64,000 nucleotides of DNA from Echinococcus granulosus (Eukaryota > Platyhelminthes > Cestoda > Cyclophyllidea > Taeniidae): positions 659,282 to 723,281 of the forward strand of contig NW_020170393.1 in the NCBI RefSeq assembly GCF_000524195.1, in the 5' to 3' direction. The translations under genes and the position numbers were made by a program. Below the pieces are notes generated by a model. That model saw only the letters and a list, made by a program, of their open reading frames with translations. It was not told where the DNA came from and searched no databases. Positions 25,755-38,526 of the stretch are shown piece by piece (the stretch's first letter is position 1; each line of letters opens with the position of its first letter).

Positions 25755-26130
25755 TAATGTAATACCTTAATTGTTTAACCCTCAGTTCGGATAATGGGGT
25801 CACTTGGGGGCTCTGCCGTGGTGCATTCGCGAGGTAGCCGAGGTCCTGACCCATGCTAGCAGCCCCTAAGCCCTACAGTACGCTGACAAGACATTCAGTT
25901 CTAGTATTATGCATCCTTTCGTCTTCAAGACATATCTCGGGGTGCTGCGTCGGTGGCAGGGAAAGGAGAGCTGACCTAACGGACCACTAACCCCATTTCT
26001 ATTACTGAATGATATATCTTAGCGTGACGGAAGAAGGGCATAAGCAGCAGATGGGAGAATCTGAGACAACTCCTAACAGAAGGGTCGAAAGTGACGTCTA
26101 TCCTCGCTAACTATCCCAGTCCTGTGAACC
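25755..26130 (+). mobile_element. TRIM-like element, 3'-truncated (LTR plus start of internal region)
   Basis: Begins with TGTAATACCTTAATTGTTTA, carries the full LTR box order, then TGGCAGGGAAAG at the primer-binding position. The first internal block (GAAGGGTCGAAAGTGACGTC) is shared with the copy at 1.8-2.8 kb. Sequence similarity stops near 26130. Confidence 0.7.
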
Positions 26131-26575
26131 ACATATTGTTACAATATTAATGTGGAAAAAATTAATGGGGTCCCGACGATATAACATCCAATGCCACCTA
26201 ATTCAAGGCTCAAAAAGTCGAGATGTAGTTGTGAGACAACCTTTCCGTTCATTTCCTTCAATTTGAACTCACGAGCATGGCCGGACCCCATCCCCCCTTG
26301 CTACATCCCCATCAATACAGAAATTTATCAAGCAACAGGATTGGGGACTAGGGGGAGGGAGCATGCAAAGGACGCCGTTGCACCAAGAAAATTGGAACCA
26401 CGGAGACTGGAGAACAGGTGCAACTCAAATCATAATTAAAACAAATTTTTTCCTATCACAGCACGCCCTATTGATAACGACGTCGTAATAAAATCGCCTT
26501 TCAATTGCAACGTCAAAAGGGTTGTGATAGTTCCCGATTTTTTGACATTCTACTCAACCTATTCACAAAATAAAT

Positions 26576-26581
26576 TTTATT
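26576..26581 (-). other. Poly(A) signal AATAAA of PAXBP1
   Basis: AATAAA on the minus strand about 70 nt past the PAXBP1 stop; a second one lies at 26594-26599, nearer the stop. Confidence 0.5.
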
Positions 26582-26649
26582 CAAAGTATACTCCGTTTAT
26601 TGACAAGTATGTAACAATTTACAGATAAAGATACACTCGCCTCCACAAC

Positions 26650-29600
26650 TCAAGCATAGGATCTACCAAAGAGGCGATTTTGGATTTTTTTGAGTTTCTT
26701 TAGCACGGATCTAAAAGGCAGAGACAAATACGTTAACAGTAGGAACACACGAGGAGCGGAATAAACGACACAAAAAGCAGACCTCATCTCTGCCTCCTCT
26801 CTGGTTTCAACGCCGGTGACGACGTCCTGTGGCGCCAGTCGTTCGATTAGTTGGCCAACAAATCGCCTCAGTTGGGCTAACTGGTTATCCTCCGGATCGG
26901 TGAGCCATTCCGCAGGCAGATGAACGGTGATTGCCTTCAATCGCTCCGTCACTGACTCCCACACTGCCGTCTCACCCAACCACCCTCCGTCTCCACCTGT
27001 GTCCGACAAGTTGGTGGTGGTGGACATTAGGCTGGCCAGGCCGATGAGGATGTAGCGATTAACAAGGCAAGTGAAAGTGATGTGCTTCAGTGCAGCTGGT
27101 GCTAATAGATCATGCCACTCGAGGAGGTTCGAGAGAAGCTGGAACAAGGAATAGTTCGGCATTCATTAAATTGGTTGATTGAAAGTAATAAGGAAAGAAG
27201 GAGAGATAGCGAGACAAACCTTCATAGCAGCGTTCATCTGGCGATCAAAAAAGAGGCGACTAGGACACTGAAGATCGGACATAATTCTGAAGATAAACAA
27301 AAGTAAAATCTTATGTTGGCGTAGTGTTACAGGCCTTGATATAATCCCCATCACGAATGGGATGAGGACAGGCAAGGGAGAGAGAGAAGAGCAGTCACGA
27401 TACACACAATAAGCCGCCGAACAACTCTATTTGCTGGCGCGCCTTTTACATGCGTAAAAAAGGTGACGCAGACTGAAGATCGGTATCTGACCAATTTCTA
27501 GACCCTATTCACTTGTAATGGAACTATTTGTCAGGTTAAAATTCAATGATGGACCTCTGCATAAGTGCTTCGTTTTTCTGATTCTATTATTTGTCTGTTT
27601 GATTAAAAGTGTAATATAACTACGGTTGAGCCAGTTCTATGACCATTTACGTGGACCTTAGAGCACTGCACATGGCACCTTTGTTGCCATACGATGATTT
27701 TGAAGATTCTCCTTTAAAGACAACATAAGGTCGTACAATATTGGCACCCCACATTGCAGAATTGGAGCAAGGGTAAGGACTCGTAGATGGAAATGCTAAC
27801 AACTAAGGTGAAGGCTTTGACTTCGCAAGCCACACATCATGGTTTCAAAGTTATCCGCGTCCTAACCACTAGCTCTGCCTAACTTCAAGTCTACAGAGGT
27901 TCAGTCCATGCTTGCTGTGTGATCAATGCTGAATGTATTTGGTGGAAGTGGACTTACCGTTTAGAATAAAGAGGTATGAAGACGTCCATCTGGATGGTGT
28001 GTTCCATACGCTGGAGGATGGCTTCAAAGAGGCGCTGAGTGGCCTTGCTCTCCGCCGAGACGGTGGGCCAAAGGGTAGCAAAGGAGTGCACCACACTCAC
28101 CAAGCGTTGCGTCTGACTCCACGACATCGGATCCCACGAGGCCGAGACAATTTCTACATTTTGGATGAGGAGTGGAAGAGAGTACAATATGAGAAAAACA
28201 ACTTTGTCGTGCAATTACGAGGGAAAGTGAGACTCCGACAATGTACCCAACGTAACTTACTAGATATTAAATGTAATCAAGGGGAAATAATGTATTATCC
28301 ACGGGTGCTTATACCTCTAGATATTTTGCTATAGGTACTACTTCAGTCGTTCAGTCCATCACTGTTCTTATAATAAGGCTCTTTTCACGCTCAAATGGCA
28401 AGATTTTTAAGCCGACTTCGAAAGAAGGCCAAGCCTGCTTTTTGTTGACCGTCAACAATAAGTACGGTTGAATCTGCGGACTCAGTGGAAAGACCATTGA
28501 AAGCATGCCAAATCTTTGGAACTACCCCAAAATCCCGAGATCCACATAAACATCAGATATAAAGTTGAACTAGGTTAGAAATAATTTAAATTATTATTTA
28601 AAAATATCTGCAATATTAGAACAAAAAAGGTGATATGCGAGGTGATAGGTGGATATGATACACCACCTCACCATGTTGTTTCCAGGCAAAAAAATTCAAA
28701 TGGAAAAGAGATTTGCATATGGAATGTACTCCCGTAGAATACTTTCCAGGCCGTGACACTAGTGAAATAAGCAAAATTCGTGGTATGAGATACGAACTGA
28801 TTATAATATCTTTGTTTACATTCTACGGTCAAAATCTCCTTGGAGAATGAGTTCAGTTCTTTCTTTACCCAACCACAAATCCATATCGCGTTGGAAGCAA
28901 TGTGACATCTATTTGAGAAATTAACGAGAACATTCAGATCTTGCCCTAACAATTTGTTTCAAAAAGAATTGTTTAAACAGTGGCATATTTCGACTTAGAA
29001 TTGCGCCAAATGGAGAAAGATTAGGCTCATAATGCACGCAATCTGAAGTAGAAGAGGAGTGGGTGCACACTTCATGAGCTCAATCGTGGACCTTAACGAG
29101 GCTGGCATTTAAACATTGAGTTCAATTAAAACTCTTTTCTGAAAGTCCCTTGCAATTAAAACTAAAGCACAGGAGGACTGGAAGGGTTTACGGGAACTTT
29201 TGATGAGAACCAAGTAGAATACGGTTAGACTAAACCAAAAGTGATTCATGTTGATGATGATGGTACCCTTATTTAGAAATGTAGATACAGAGAACGAGCA
29301 AAATGTTACATAGCCGAGACTAGTGGCCATATGATGATATGGGTATAATAGCTAGAACAACTCATCCAAAGTAATTTTACAGAAATCATGCTTGATAGAA
29401 AGCATTTATTTAGACAAAATGCAAAAAAATTTAAGTGGTCGAAGTAATAGAGGTTACAAACTGAGAGTATTCTCCTTAATGGCAAAATATCTAAACGACT
29501 GTTCAAATGACTTTGCAGGAAAGGAAATCGCTTTGCGTTAAAGTGGTACTAAAGTTATCGAAGAGTGAAATATAAAAGTCGAAGTATGAAAAATAATGAA

Positions 29601-32600
29601 AGCCATTCCAAAGCATGCACGTTTAAGATAAAAATTGGCAGTATCTGAGATTTCACAATGCTGCAAAACATTACAATGGGTTGGAAAAAATAAGCGCCTC
29701 TTGCATGATTGAAATCGAACAACAGTATTCATTGAATTACAGGACGCGAAAGACGCGTCTGGAGAAGAGACAAAACTTTTCAATGGTTATTGGGGAAAAA
29801 CTTTTTAAAATATCAGCAGATTATGGTAGGAAGGCGTTTAAAGTGCGTAAACCTCCAATGACTAAATCACTCATCAAAGCACTGATTATATATGGCAGTG
29901 AATGTAGGTAAAGCGGCTAGACAGACCTGTAAGTCGAGGCAGAAGGACCTTTTCGATGACTAAAGGGATAACGGTGAGTTCATGCTCGGGGGAGGTGGAG
30001 AGGGTGAGGAGTACCTTCCGCTGCGCGTCGCCCTCCTCCGAGGCGTCCGTCTCAAGGTCTTCCACTTGCTGGAGGTCTGCGAAGTAGTCCAGGAGGCACC
30101 CAAACCAACCATACTCATCGAAGAAAGGACAGTTAGCCTGTAAAAGAAGACCACGGGATTTACACACTGGTGAAGGTAGTAGTAGCAACAAAAAAAGGGT
30201 GCTTCATTTAGTCAACATGTGTTTCTAGACTATGGATGACAACGTTCTGCCACTCTAATGGTAGCTAGTGCCACGATACCACAATTAACCCCCGTTAGCT
30301 CTAACTCCAATTCCTCAGATTACAGACGTCGGACGTCGGGACGCTTTGTTCATTGGTGCTGCAAACAGTTCACGACATTTTAGCCCCAATAATAAATTTA
30401 TTTTTGAAAAAAATGATATGTAACAATCTTCCAACAAACTGTAGCTTTATAATCCTGTCAAGAAAGTAATTCGATGGACAATCATAGACTAAAATACGAG
30501 CTTTAAACAATGCCATCATCATGACAAATAGACCAAAAACGATGAATGCGAAATTTCACAGATACCGAGTCTCCAACTTTGTGTTGCTTCAAGAAAGCCG
30601 GTCTCCCAAACCTAAGTAAATGTGATGATTGCTACTAACTGCTTCACTATGCCCTGTAATTTGGTTAGCCCTGGCAAATAAAATAAAATAAATTTTGAAG
30701 TGCAATAGGTAGCTGGACAACTATGATAAGATAGTAAACAAGACACTGAAACTTGACTGTGTAGGCATAATTAGGTAGCATTGAAGCATCTACTAAGCTT
30801 GCATAATGAAAGTTTTTGCAATACTAATACAAGGATCATTCACATCGATGGTGCTGTGGATAAAGAAAAAGGAGGGAGACACTGGAACTAACTGAGTTAG
30901 GACAGAAAGAATCCCACGCTCTAAACAACAGATAGTCAGAATTCATCTGTTAAACAAGCCACTTTGAAAGCTTAGGTCACAGCAGCTCCGCTAGTCTCAA
31001 ATGGTTTTGAATAAAGACTAGCTTAAAAAATGTCAAACGCAAAATAACCTCTAAGCCAAAACTTGCGCTTTACAGAAATACTACCAAAACGGAATGTTAA
31101 AAGTTTATTAAAGCCGTGTGAGCCTACCTCAAGAGGGTTCCAAGTGAGCATCTGGAGGCGAATGAGGGGCGCAAGGAGTTGCGGCAGACACATGGGGATG
31201 TAGGCTTGCCCGTAGCTCCTCACCGCCCGCTCACGCCACTCACGAAAACGTTGGAGAATAGCGGGAATGCTACAGTACTCCTCCACCACATCATCGAAGA
31301 GATGCTCCGCGTCCCTCTTTATGTCCCCTAAAGTAGGTGAAAAAGTGTGGCATTCATTTAAAACCAGATTTGTCTTTTGGCAGAAAGGATTGAGGGAAGC
31401 ATACCAAAATCAGCTGCGCGTTTGGCAATAACGGCTTGTGGCTCCTCGTCATCCGAACTAACGCCCTCGCAGGGCGGGGACACACCGATTGTAGCTTCGA
31501 TTCGCTTATCGTAGGCTTCATCAGGTTTCCTTTGTCTGCGTCTTCGTGCACTAAAAAAAGCCATAGGGGTGACTAGAACATAAAGTACAATGCTGCCATC
31601 AAATAGCATGGCTAGATGTCTTGGAGCAAGCAAATTCAGCAGACTCGAACCCGTTCCATCTCCTATGCTTCGTCCATCACGTTGATAGTGTACCCTAGCT
31701 CTTCTGCACACCGTTAATAAAATTGCTTATGAACCCTTACATATCGAAATGTCTTCTGAGTTAACGGTTGCATCAATGCGCCCCCATAATCCTCGAATAC
31801 TTTGCATCTGATTGCCAGTTATCTTTTACCTCTAATGAGGCATTGGATACAGTGCTTAAAATGCTCGTTTTTGAAAAGGGAAACCTCCCCCCATGAGTAG
31901 CCATTAGGTACCATGAGCAAACAGCAATGAAAGCATTAAAAAGGAGAAGCCATGAGATAAATCCTACCGACGAGCTTCTCTGTCAGCCTTGCGTCGTTTT
32001 CGGGCCTCTAACGTTTTTTGGCCCGTAGTATTTTCCCCAGTGGTAGCAGGACCTAAAAGCACAGAAAAAATTACGGTCATTTTGCCAGTCATTAATAAGT
32101 GGTAAGAAGTCGTTTTAAAGAGCAACCCACCGGCAGCTTCATCAGCCATATCCCCAACATCAGCGCGTCTCCTGGCCATTAAGGCGTCTGCACGCTCGCG
32201 ATAGAGGATAATCGAGCGCTTGTCCATGTACTCAATTTTGAGCATCTGAAGAACGCACAAACTATGTAGCCATTTGCGTATTGAGTCACATTGAACGAAA
32301 GTTGCGTACCTTTTCGTTGAAACAGGAAATCACATCACGCACGTACTCCCGCAGTTCCATATAAAAGGCCAGTATGTTGGCGAGTTCGGGCAGTTTAGTT
32401 CGCGAATCGGAAATTGTGGCCTGCCCACGGCTTAAATCCTCCCTCAATGACAATAGCTCCACCTTGTTCTCCTGCATGGCCTTTTGCTTCTTGTTGAGAC
32501 TAATAGAGCCGGCCAAAAATTGATACATTTAAATAGTAATAGTAATACTATACACATCAAAGTGCAGGAAAGGCGCCTAAAACTTGGTTAATTGTTGATA

Positions 32601-35164
32601 ATAACATAATACAGCAAATGATCATTTATGGCCTTAATCACCGCCAAAAATCATACTCAAATCACAGAATAATCAAATTAGGTTGGAAAAGATGCAGAAG
32701 TAAACATTTTCGCAACAAGGTACACAGAAGTCGTAGGTGTGGGAATAGGACATAAATTTCATTACTTCTACATAAGTCAGTATTGCTTTCAGTGATGCTT
32801 CTCCAATGAAATGCTTGGGACTTTTGTTGATATCAACATTCATTCATGCGTGGTGGCCAAGTTGAAAGATCAGATGCAAAGTATTCAAGGCATACTGATA
32901 AGCTCTTCGCATGGGTCAAAATAGCTGAGAGTTAAACGCTTTCAAATGAAAGAAATGCCATTACCGTTCTTGAAGAAGTGACTTAATCGAAGCTAGCGTG
33001 ACGTCTCCAAAATCTGCCAGACGACGCGATGGCTTTGGAAGAAGACCTCCATCTGCAGGCGGCAAAGGTTCAAGAGCCTCCAAAACAGCTGTGTTCTGAG
33101 ACAAAATGGCTTGGTTTAGGGAGGCAGAAATCTCCAATGGAGGAGAGAATTTAAGTGGTTTACTTTGCTCGAGACAGCCTTTTGGATTTGCTGACGCTCC
33201 CAAGTGTCATCCTCCTCGTCATCATCTCCATCATCATCACCATCATCGTTCCTTTCCTCGCGTTTAGTCTTGGACGCAGTTTCTACGTCCTCAAACATGG
33301 AGCGACGCTCCTTGTCGCCCTCCTGCTCGCGCTCACGCCTACGTTGCAGACCTCGCGAGATCTCCACTCGCCGACGACTTTTAGGATCGCGGTACTCAGC
33401 GGTCAGCGTGAAGGCAGGCCGGCGATGGTGATAGATGTTGGCCCCACCCCCCTCATAGTCCTCCTCTTCGTCATCGTCCTCTTCCCTTTACAATCATCAA
33501 TATAATTGCACAAGAGAACGTAATCTACTTCTTGTTACTTTTGGTACGAAAAATGTAGTAATTCAAGTAACATTCCACAACAATTGACGATAGACATTCG
33601 ACATGTTTTAAAACGCACACGACATGTGCATGGACCAAGCGATCGCCCGTAAAATGTGTTTCAAAGGCAAGACAGAAATCTCTATACTGAGTAAAAACGA
33701 TGCCACCGAAGGAACTTGGAAATGACCGAATCCGCAATAAATGAATCAACACGTGGACTAGGAAAGTGGCCACAACGCTTTGTTCGAGGGTGCATGCTAG
33801 TGTGAGAGGCAGAATGTGGACTTATCATTATAAGTAATCGTCCACTATACATTGTTACTTGCAATTTTGCAGTCATCCACCAACCATTTAATGAGATATT
33901 TGTAGTCAATGAGATAAAAAGCAATCGCGGTGCTAAGATAAACCGTGAAGTGACGTCAATGAATAAAGGCAAAATTTATCGTCAGACGAGGTACTAATTA
34001 CTTGTGTTAAGATTGAACCAATTAGCAAAGTGAGGAGAGGGACATAAACTCGCTCTGGGCACTATTATATTCATAGTTGTCCATAACTTATTAATAAGTG
34101 CGCAATTCAGCAAATTCAAACCAAACAATGAAGGGAGCGACTTGAACATTGGGGGTAAATAAATAAAAGCTAATGAGGCCACTGACAGGAGTAAACAATC
34201 TGAGCACAATTAAAGTAGCAAGTGAATCGACAAGTAAATTTAGTGAAGAGGGAGAATACAATCCTCCATTAACCGTTTAATAGAACGTAAAATACAGTAA
34301 ATACAAATTAAAAAGCGGTCCAAATCGTAAGGGTAAAACATAATTAGGCAAAGACGTCAGTACGTAGTTAAATTAGCAAACGAGGAAGGGTAATAAAATC
34401 CTTAAAAATGCCTAGAATACACTGAACTTTAATGAATGGATCGAGACAGAGAAAAAGTACCTGATTAGACGACGACCGTCATTACTCGATGGGTGAGGAG
34501 GCGAAAAGTTTTCCTCCTCTGCCTCAAGTTGGAACTTTGCCTGCTGCCGCTGTTTGCGAACCATGTGTATTGTGCTAGCGTCGGGAATTACACCCTCTAC
34601 AACAAAAAAATGGCAGGTAATTGAACCTCATCAGGAGTGCACATTTTATGTTGTACTCACGTTTGAGCATCGAGGAGAATTGTTCCGAAGAGGCTCGATT
34701 CAAAGGTCTTACTTTGATGGTCTCATCTTCATGTGTAATGTCCGAAGAGCCCGAGGGCTCTTCCAACTTTACAGGATACTAAAGACTAATCAGCTGCAAA
34801 AAGAAAACTTGCTGATTGTACATGCTCTGATGGAAGACCTTTGGCAGCAGAAGGAGAATCAGAAGCTATCGATTTTAATGAGCTTTTGCCCTCCTTCAGC
34901 TGTTTTAATGCACGTCGGCTATGCGCGGGACGTTTAACCTTAAAAGCCTCTGATTCTAGTAGGAAACACTAAAGCAGGAAAAAGCCAAAATTTACCCTCG
35001 AGATCATCCCCAAAACTAAGAGTCACTTTACTACCCGATGGACGAATAGGGGCCAGTGGATTAGCGTCCGGAATCTGTGATGGATCAGATGGAGATTCTT
35101 CAGCCTCTCCGTCTGATTCCTCCTTCCTTTGTACTCTATACGCCCGCCGAGGTTTACGGAACAT
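26650..35164 (-). CDS. PAXBP1: PAXBP1/GCFC1-type protein, GCFC domain
   Basis: Nuclear GCFC-domain protein; the family (PAXBP1, GCFC2) is associated with late spliceosomes and intron-lariat complexes, and in vertebrates PAXBP1 binds PAX3/7. Fifteen exons (-): 34996-35164, 34822-34955, 34661-34766, 34461-34596, 33164-33485, 32965-33131, 32310-32499, 32131-32245, 31968-32052, 31405-31550, 31128-31327, 29927-30137, 27958-28153, 27220-27286, 26650-27138; all phases agree, 910 residues against 917 in human PAXBP1. Conserved blocks: MFRKPRR start, EAFKVKRPAHSRRALKQLKE, VIPDASTIHMVRKQRQ, an acidic tract ending EEDDTWERQQIQKA, YMELREYVRDVISCFNEK, AYIPMCLPQLLAPLIRLQ with LTWNPLE, VIEKVLLPRLT and ATQRLFEAILQRMEHT. 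A possible acceptor (ttttatttag) lies 7 nt before the ATG. The last 35 residues are unusually hydrophobic then basic. Confidence 0.93.
28154..29926 (-). other. PAXBP1 intron, 1.8 kb
   Basis: Joins ...LPRLT to EIVSASWDPM. AT-rich, with no coding segment or LTR copy recognised. Confidence 0.7.
30138..31127 (-). other. PAXBP1 intron, 1.0 kb
   Basis: Phase-0 intron after LTWNPLE. No repeat or ORF of note. Confidence 0.7.
33486..34460 (-). other. PAXBP1 intron, 1.0 kb
   Basis: Between GRRLIR and the acidic exon. No recognisable feature inside. Confidence 0.7.
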
Positions 35165-36597
35165 TAGCCAGCTAAATAAAAGTAATGACTGCGGCACGAT
35201 ACAAAGAAACGAAAAGTATGACAAACCCGGGGGTAATTTACAAAAGCGATTAAGCGGAGCACTTGGTAAACATTGGAATGGAATATTAGAACACTGACTT
35301 TAAAGACAAACGCACGAATATACTTAGATTAGAAAAAACCACTCAGTTAAAGCAACTCATTTGGTCACGTAGCCTGTCAAACATTTAAGACTACCATGTG
35401 GGCTTAGAGCACAACACTATGGGTAAATACACCCGCACTAAGTCATATACGAAATGTTGCGAAAATGATGTGGAAGCAAAAACGCGTCCAAACAAACTCG
35501 ACCAGAAAGAACACCCAAGAACAGGCCAACGACGATGCAAAGGTGCGCAATCATCCAAGGTCTATTTAAACAAGACCCTAAATCGACAGGAATGAATAGA
35601 CTGATGAAATAGTAAAGCAAGTAGCAGCAAAAGATGAAAAAGTCGGGTTATTGGTAAAGCAGTGCTTAATTGCATATAAGGTGCCAGAAAAAACTAAATA
35701 GAATTTTATAAATAGACATTCCATCGCCTTAAATTAAAATGCTGAACTGTTTTTCATGCAAAACATATGCGACTTTTAATGGCGTGGGTGAATGTGGTTG
35801 TACAACCTTAAAAGAATGATGAAGTTAGTGTTAATGAAACAGGGATTTTATTGGCCAGTGCGGTTCATCCATGTCCATTGTGCATACTGAGTAGTGTTTG
35901 TGGTGTAGCGCATAAGGTGCGCATTTTATCCCTCACCTTCTTCACTGTTTGTAATGACGTTGGCTGTCTTCCCTTTATTCCTAATGTCATGCCAAGACTG
36001 TCATATCGAGACTAGGTTCACCGCATTCTCTATCTCACCATCTAAAGATTTTTTTGTAAATTATCAGTGTCTATTGCTTGTGGCATTGTTCTTGTTAGTT
36101 GGTCTGCAGTACGTAGGAGATAAATTTCTTGAAACTAATTAGTCATGTCTCGGCCTATTCTGTTTATTCATTACTGTTTTTGTCGCGGTCTTTACCGAAG
36201 ACTTCTCACTGATAATTCATGTGATTCTCCTTGCTGTTTAAAGTAATTGGCTTGAGATGTTGAAACCTACCCTTTGTCTTTTATTTCCTTCATACTTCTG
36301 TAATTTCTTGAATACTTGCTTTTTTAAAGACTATTGGTTTCTGATTCGTTAAATTGAGGTGCAAAACAGGCGGACCCTACTATTTTATAAATTCTAGTCT
36401 TAATGATTACGTGAATGTGTATGAATTTGATGTTGAATATTAGGGATGCTAGTAACAATGCACCCTTAATCGTTATTGAGGATGGCGTGTGCTTCGAAGT
36501 CTTTCTCCCACTCATTTTCCATTCCTACACTATAGTATTATTTCCACGTGCACCAAAACTCACTGCAATTCGCTTGTGTTCTTTAGTTTAATTGATC
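35165..36597. other. Divergent intergenic region between PAXBP1 and SF3A1
   Basis: About 1.4 kb between the divergent starts of two splicing-related genes; it must hold both promoters. No TATA box could be placed with confidence. A pyrimidine-rich run ending in TTTAG lies 11 nt before the SF3A1 ATG and could be a splice acceptor. Confidence 0.5.
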
Positions 36598-38526
36598 ATG
36601 ACTGAGGTTGCTCCGGAGAACAAACCAATTAACCCAAAGATCGGAATAATCTATCCTCCCCCAGAAGTCCGTAACATTGTAGATAAAACTGCCAGCTTCG
36701 TTGCTCGTAATGGACCTGATTTCGAGTCACGTATTCGGCAGAATGAAATTAATAACCCAAAATTTAACTTTTTAAACCCCACTGATCCATACCACACCTA
36801 CTATCAGCAAAAGGTGAAGGATTTCACTGAGGGTAAGGCTGTGGAATCTATGGGAATGCGAATAACCGTCCCGTCTGCTGCTCGTCTGGGACAAGATGCT
36901 CCGAAAATTATTCAGGAAACGTTCATTCCCAAGGATCCTCCTCCCGAATTCGAGTTCGTTTACGATCCAGCTTCTATCAATGCCCTTGATATTGACATTG
37001 TTAAGCTCACCGCCCAATTCGTTTCGCGTAATGGCAAACAATTTCTCGCCCAGCTGATGAATCGTGAGCAGCGAAACTATCAATTTGATTTTCTTCGTAC
37101 GCAGCACAATATGTTTGGATACTTCACGAAATTGGTAGAACAGTACACTAAAGTGTTAATTCCTCCTCGGGATTTAATCAGTGGCCTGGAAGAGGAGCTC
37201 AAGAACCCCAAATCGATCCTGGATCGCGTCAAGTATCGTGTCGAATGGCACAAGTATCAGGAGCGTCAGAGACGCAAGGAGGAAGAGGCCGCGGAACGGG
37301 AACGACTTGCATACGCACAAATTGACTGGCATGACTTTGTTGTCGTGGAAACGGTAGATTTTCAGCCAAACGAGTCAGGCACTTTCCCCATGCCCACAAC
37401 ACCAGAAGAGGTCGGAGCGCGTGCTATTGCTGACGAGCGTGGTGACATTTTACCTCAGCAGAACGAACCACCCAACAATGCACCGCCACCACCGGGCTCC
37501 TTCGACCCACTCCCAGACGAACTGAACAACATGGAGGACGAAGAGGAGGATTTAGATGAGGACCACCAGGAAGAGCCATCTGCCATTCCGTCTGCTGTTC
37601 CAGTCCCTGAAGCTAAAGGCGAGCAGCACGAGGATGCGGTGGACGACGTTGGCGGTGAAGATATGGAGTTGTCGGATGAAGAGGAAACTTCTGCTCCACC
37701 ACCACAAGGTCAACTTAAACCTCCTCGTCCCCTACCGCCCTCCGCTGATCAAGTCCTCATTCGTCACGACTACGATCCCAAGGCCGCTGCTGCTCACCGA
37801 GAGGCTACTGATGCACAGAAAAATCAGGTTCTTCTTGTTTCCCCCTTCACTGGAGAAAGGATTCCAGCAAGTCAGGTACCGAAACACATTCGTGTAGGCC
37901 TTCTCGACCCTAAATGGGTGGAGCAGCGAGACCGAGAGATAAGGGAGAAACGTGAACAAGAGCATGTGTACGCGCCGGGTGCGCTGATTGACAGCAACCT
38001 GAAGCAACTGGCCCAGCGGCGTTCGGATATTTTCGGTGTAGGCTCAGAGGAGACGCAGATAGGAAAGACACCGGAAGAGGCGGCTGGTGGGAAGCAGACG
38101 AAGCCGGACAAGCTGATTTGGGATGGTCACGCGGCTTCAGCGGAGGTGGTGGCTAAACGAGCAAAGGACTACATCACACCGGAGGATGTGAGAGCCCACT
38201 ATGAGGCAGAGCAGCAGATGGAGAAGGAGCGAGCTAAAATTGGGGCGCAACTGCCTTCATTAACTCCTTCGACCGCACCACCACCACCGCCATTCCTTAT
38301 GAGCGCGGCGCCACCACCACCACCACCGGTAGGAACCGGGTTGGTGGGAGGCATGGTCATGCCCCCCACTTTCCCGCCTTTCATGGCACCCACTGGAATG
38401 ATGCCACCGCCTCCGCCTCTCACTTCCATCATGCCACCTCCACCACCGCCACCACCCATTTTGGTAAGCAACGGAAGTAATAACACGGAAGAGTCGGAGG
38501 CGAAGAAGCCACGAATGAGCGAGTGA
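36598..38526 (+). CDS. SF3A1: SF3A1, U2 snRNP splicing factor 3A subunit 1 (single exon, no ubiquitin-like domain)
   Basis: Subunit of SF3a, which joins U2 snRNP and helps form the prespliceosome at the branch point. One uninterrupted frame of 642 residues. SURP1 is at about 25-73 (FVARNGPDFESRI, NPTDPYHTYYQ) and SURP2 at about 125-187 (FVSRNGKQFLAQLMNRE). A PRP21-type central part follows (NPKSILDRVKYRVEWHKYQE, AQIDWHDFVVVETVDF), then an acidic segment, the block LDPKWVEQRDREIREKREQE near 437, LIWDGHAAS near 503, and a proline-rich tail from about 556. It stops after EAKKPRMSE, where animal orthologues (793 residues in human) continue into a C-terminal ubiquitin-like domain. The start is the first ATG; an upstream TTG is not needed. 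The absence of introns is unusual next to its intron-rich neighbours. Confidence 0.96.
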   Translation: MTEVAPENKPINPKIGIIYPPPEVRNIVDKTASFVARNGPDFESRIRQNEINNPKFNFLNPTDPYHTYYQQKVKDFTEGKAVESMGMRITVPSAARLGQDAPKIIQETFIPKDPPPEFEFVYDPASINALDIDIVKLTAQFVSRNGKQFLAQLMNREQRNYQFDFLRTQHNMFGYFTKLVEQYTKVLIPPRDLISGLEEELKNPKSILDRVKYRVEWHKYQERQRRKEEEAAERERLAYAQIDWHDFVVVETVDFQPNESGTFPMPTTPEEVGARAIADERGDILPQQNEPPNNAPPPPGSFDPLPDELNNMEDEEEDLDEDHQEEPSAIPSAVPVPEAKGEQHEDAVDDVGGEDMELSDEEETSAPPPQGQLKPPRPLPPSADQVLIRHDYDPKAAAAHREATDAQKNQVLLVSPFTGERIPASQVPKHIRVGLLDPKWVEQRDREIREKREQEHVYAPGALIDSNLKQLAQRRSDIFGVGSEETQIGKTPEEAAGGKQTKPDKLIWDGHAASAEVVAKRAKDYITPEDVRAHYEAEQQMEKERAKIGAQLPSLTPSTAPPPPPFLMSAAPPPPPPVGTGLVGGMVMPPTFPPFMAPTGMMPPPPPLTSIMPPPPPPPPILVSNGSNNTEESEAKKPRMSE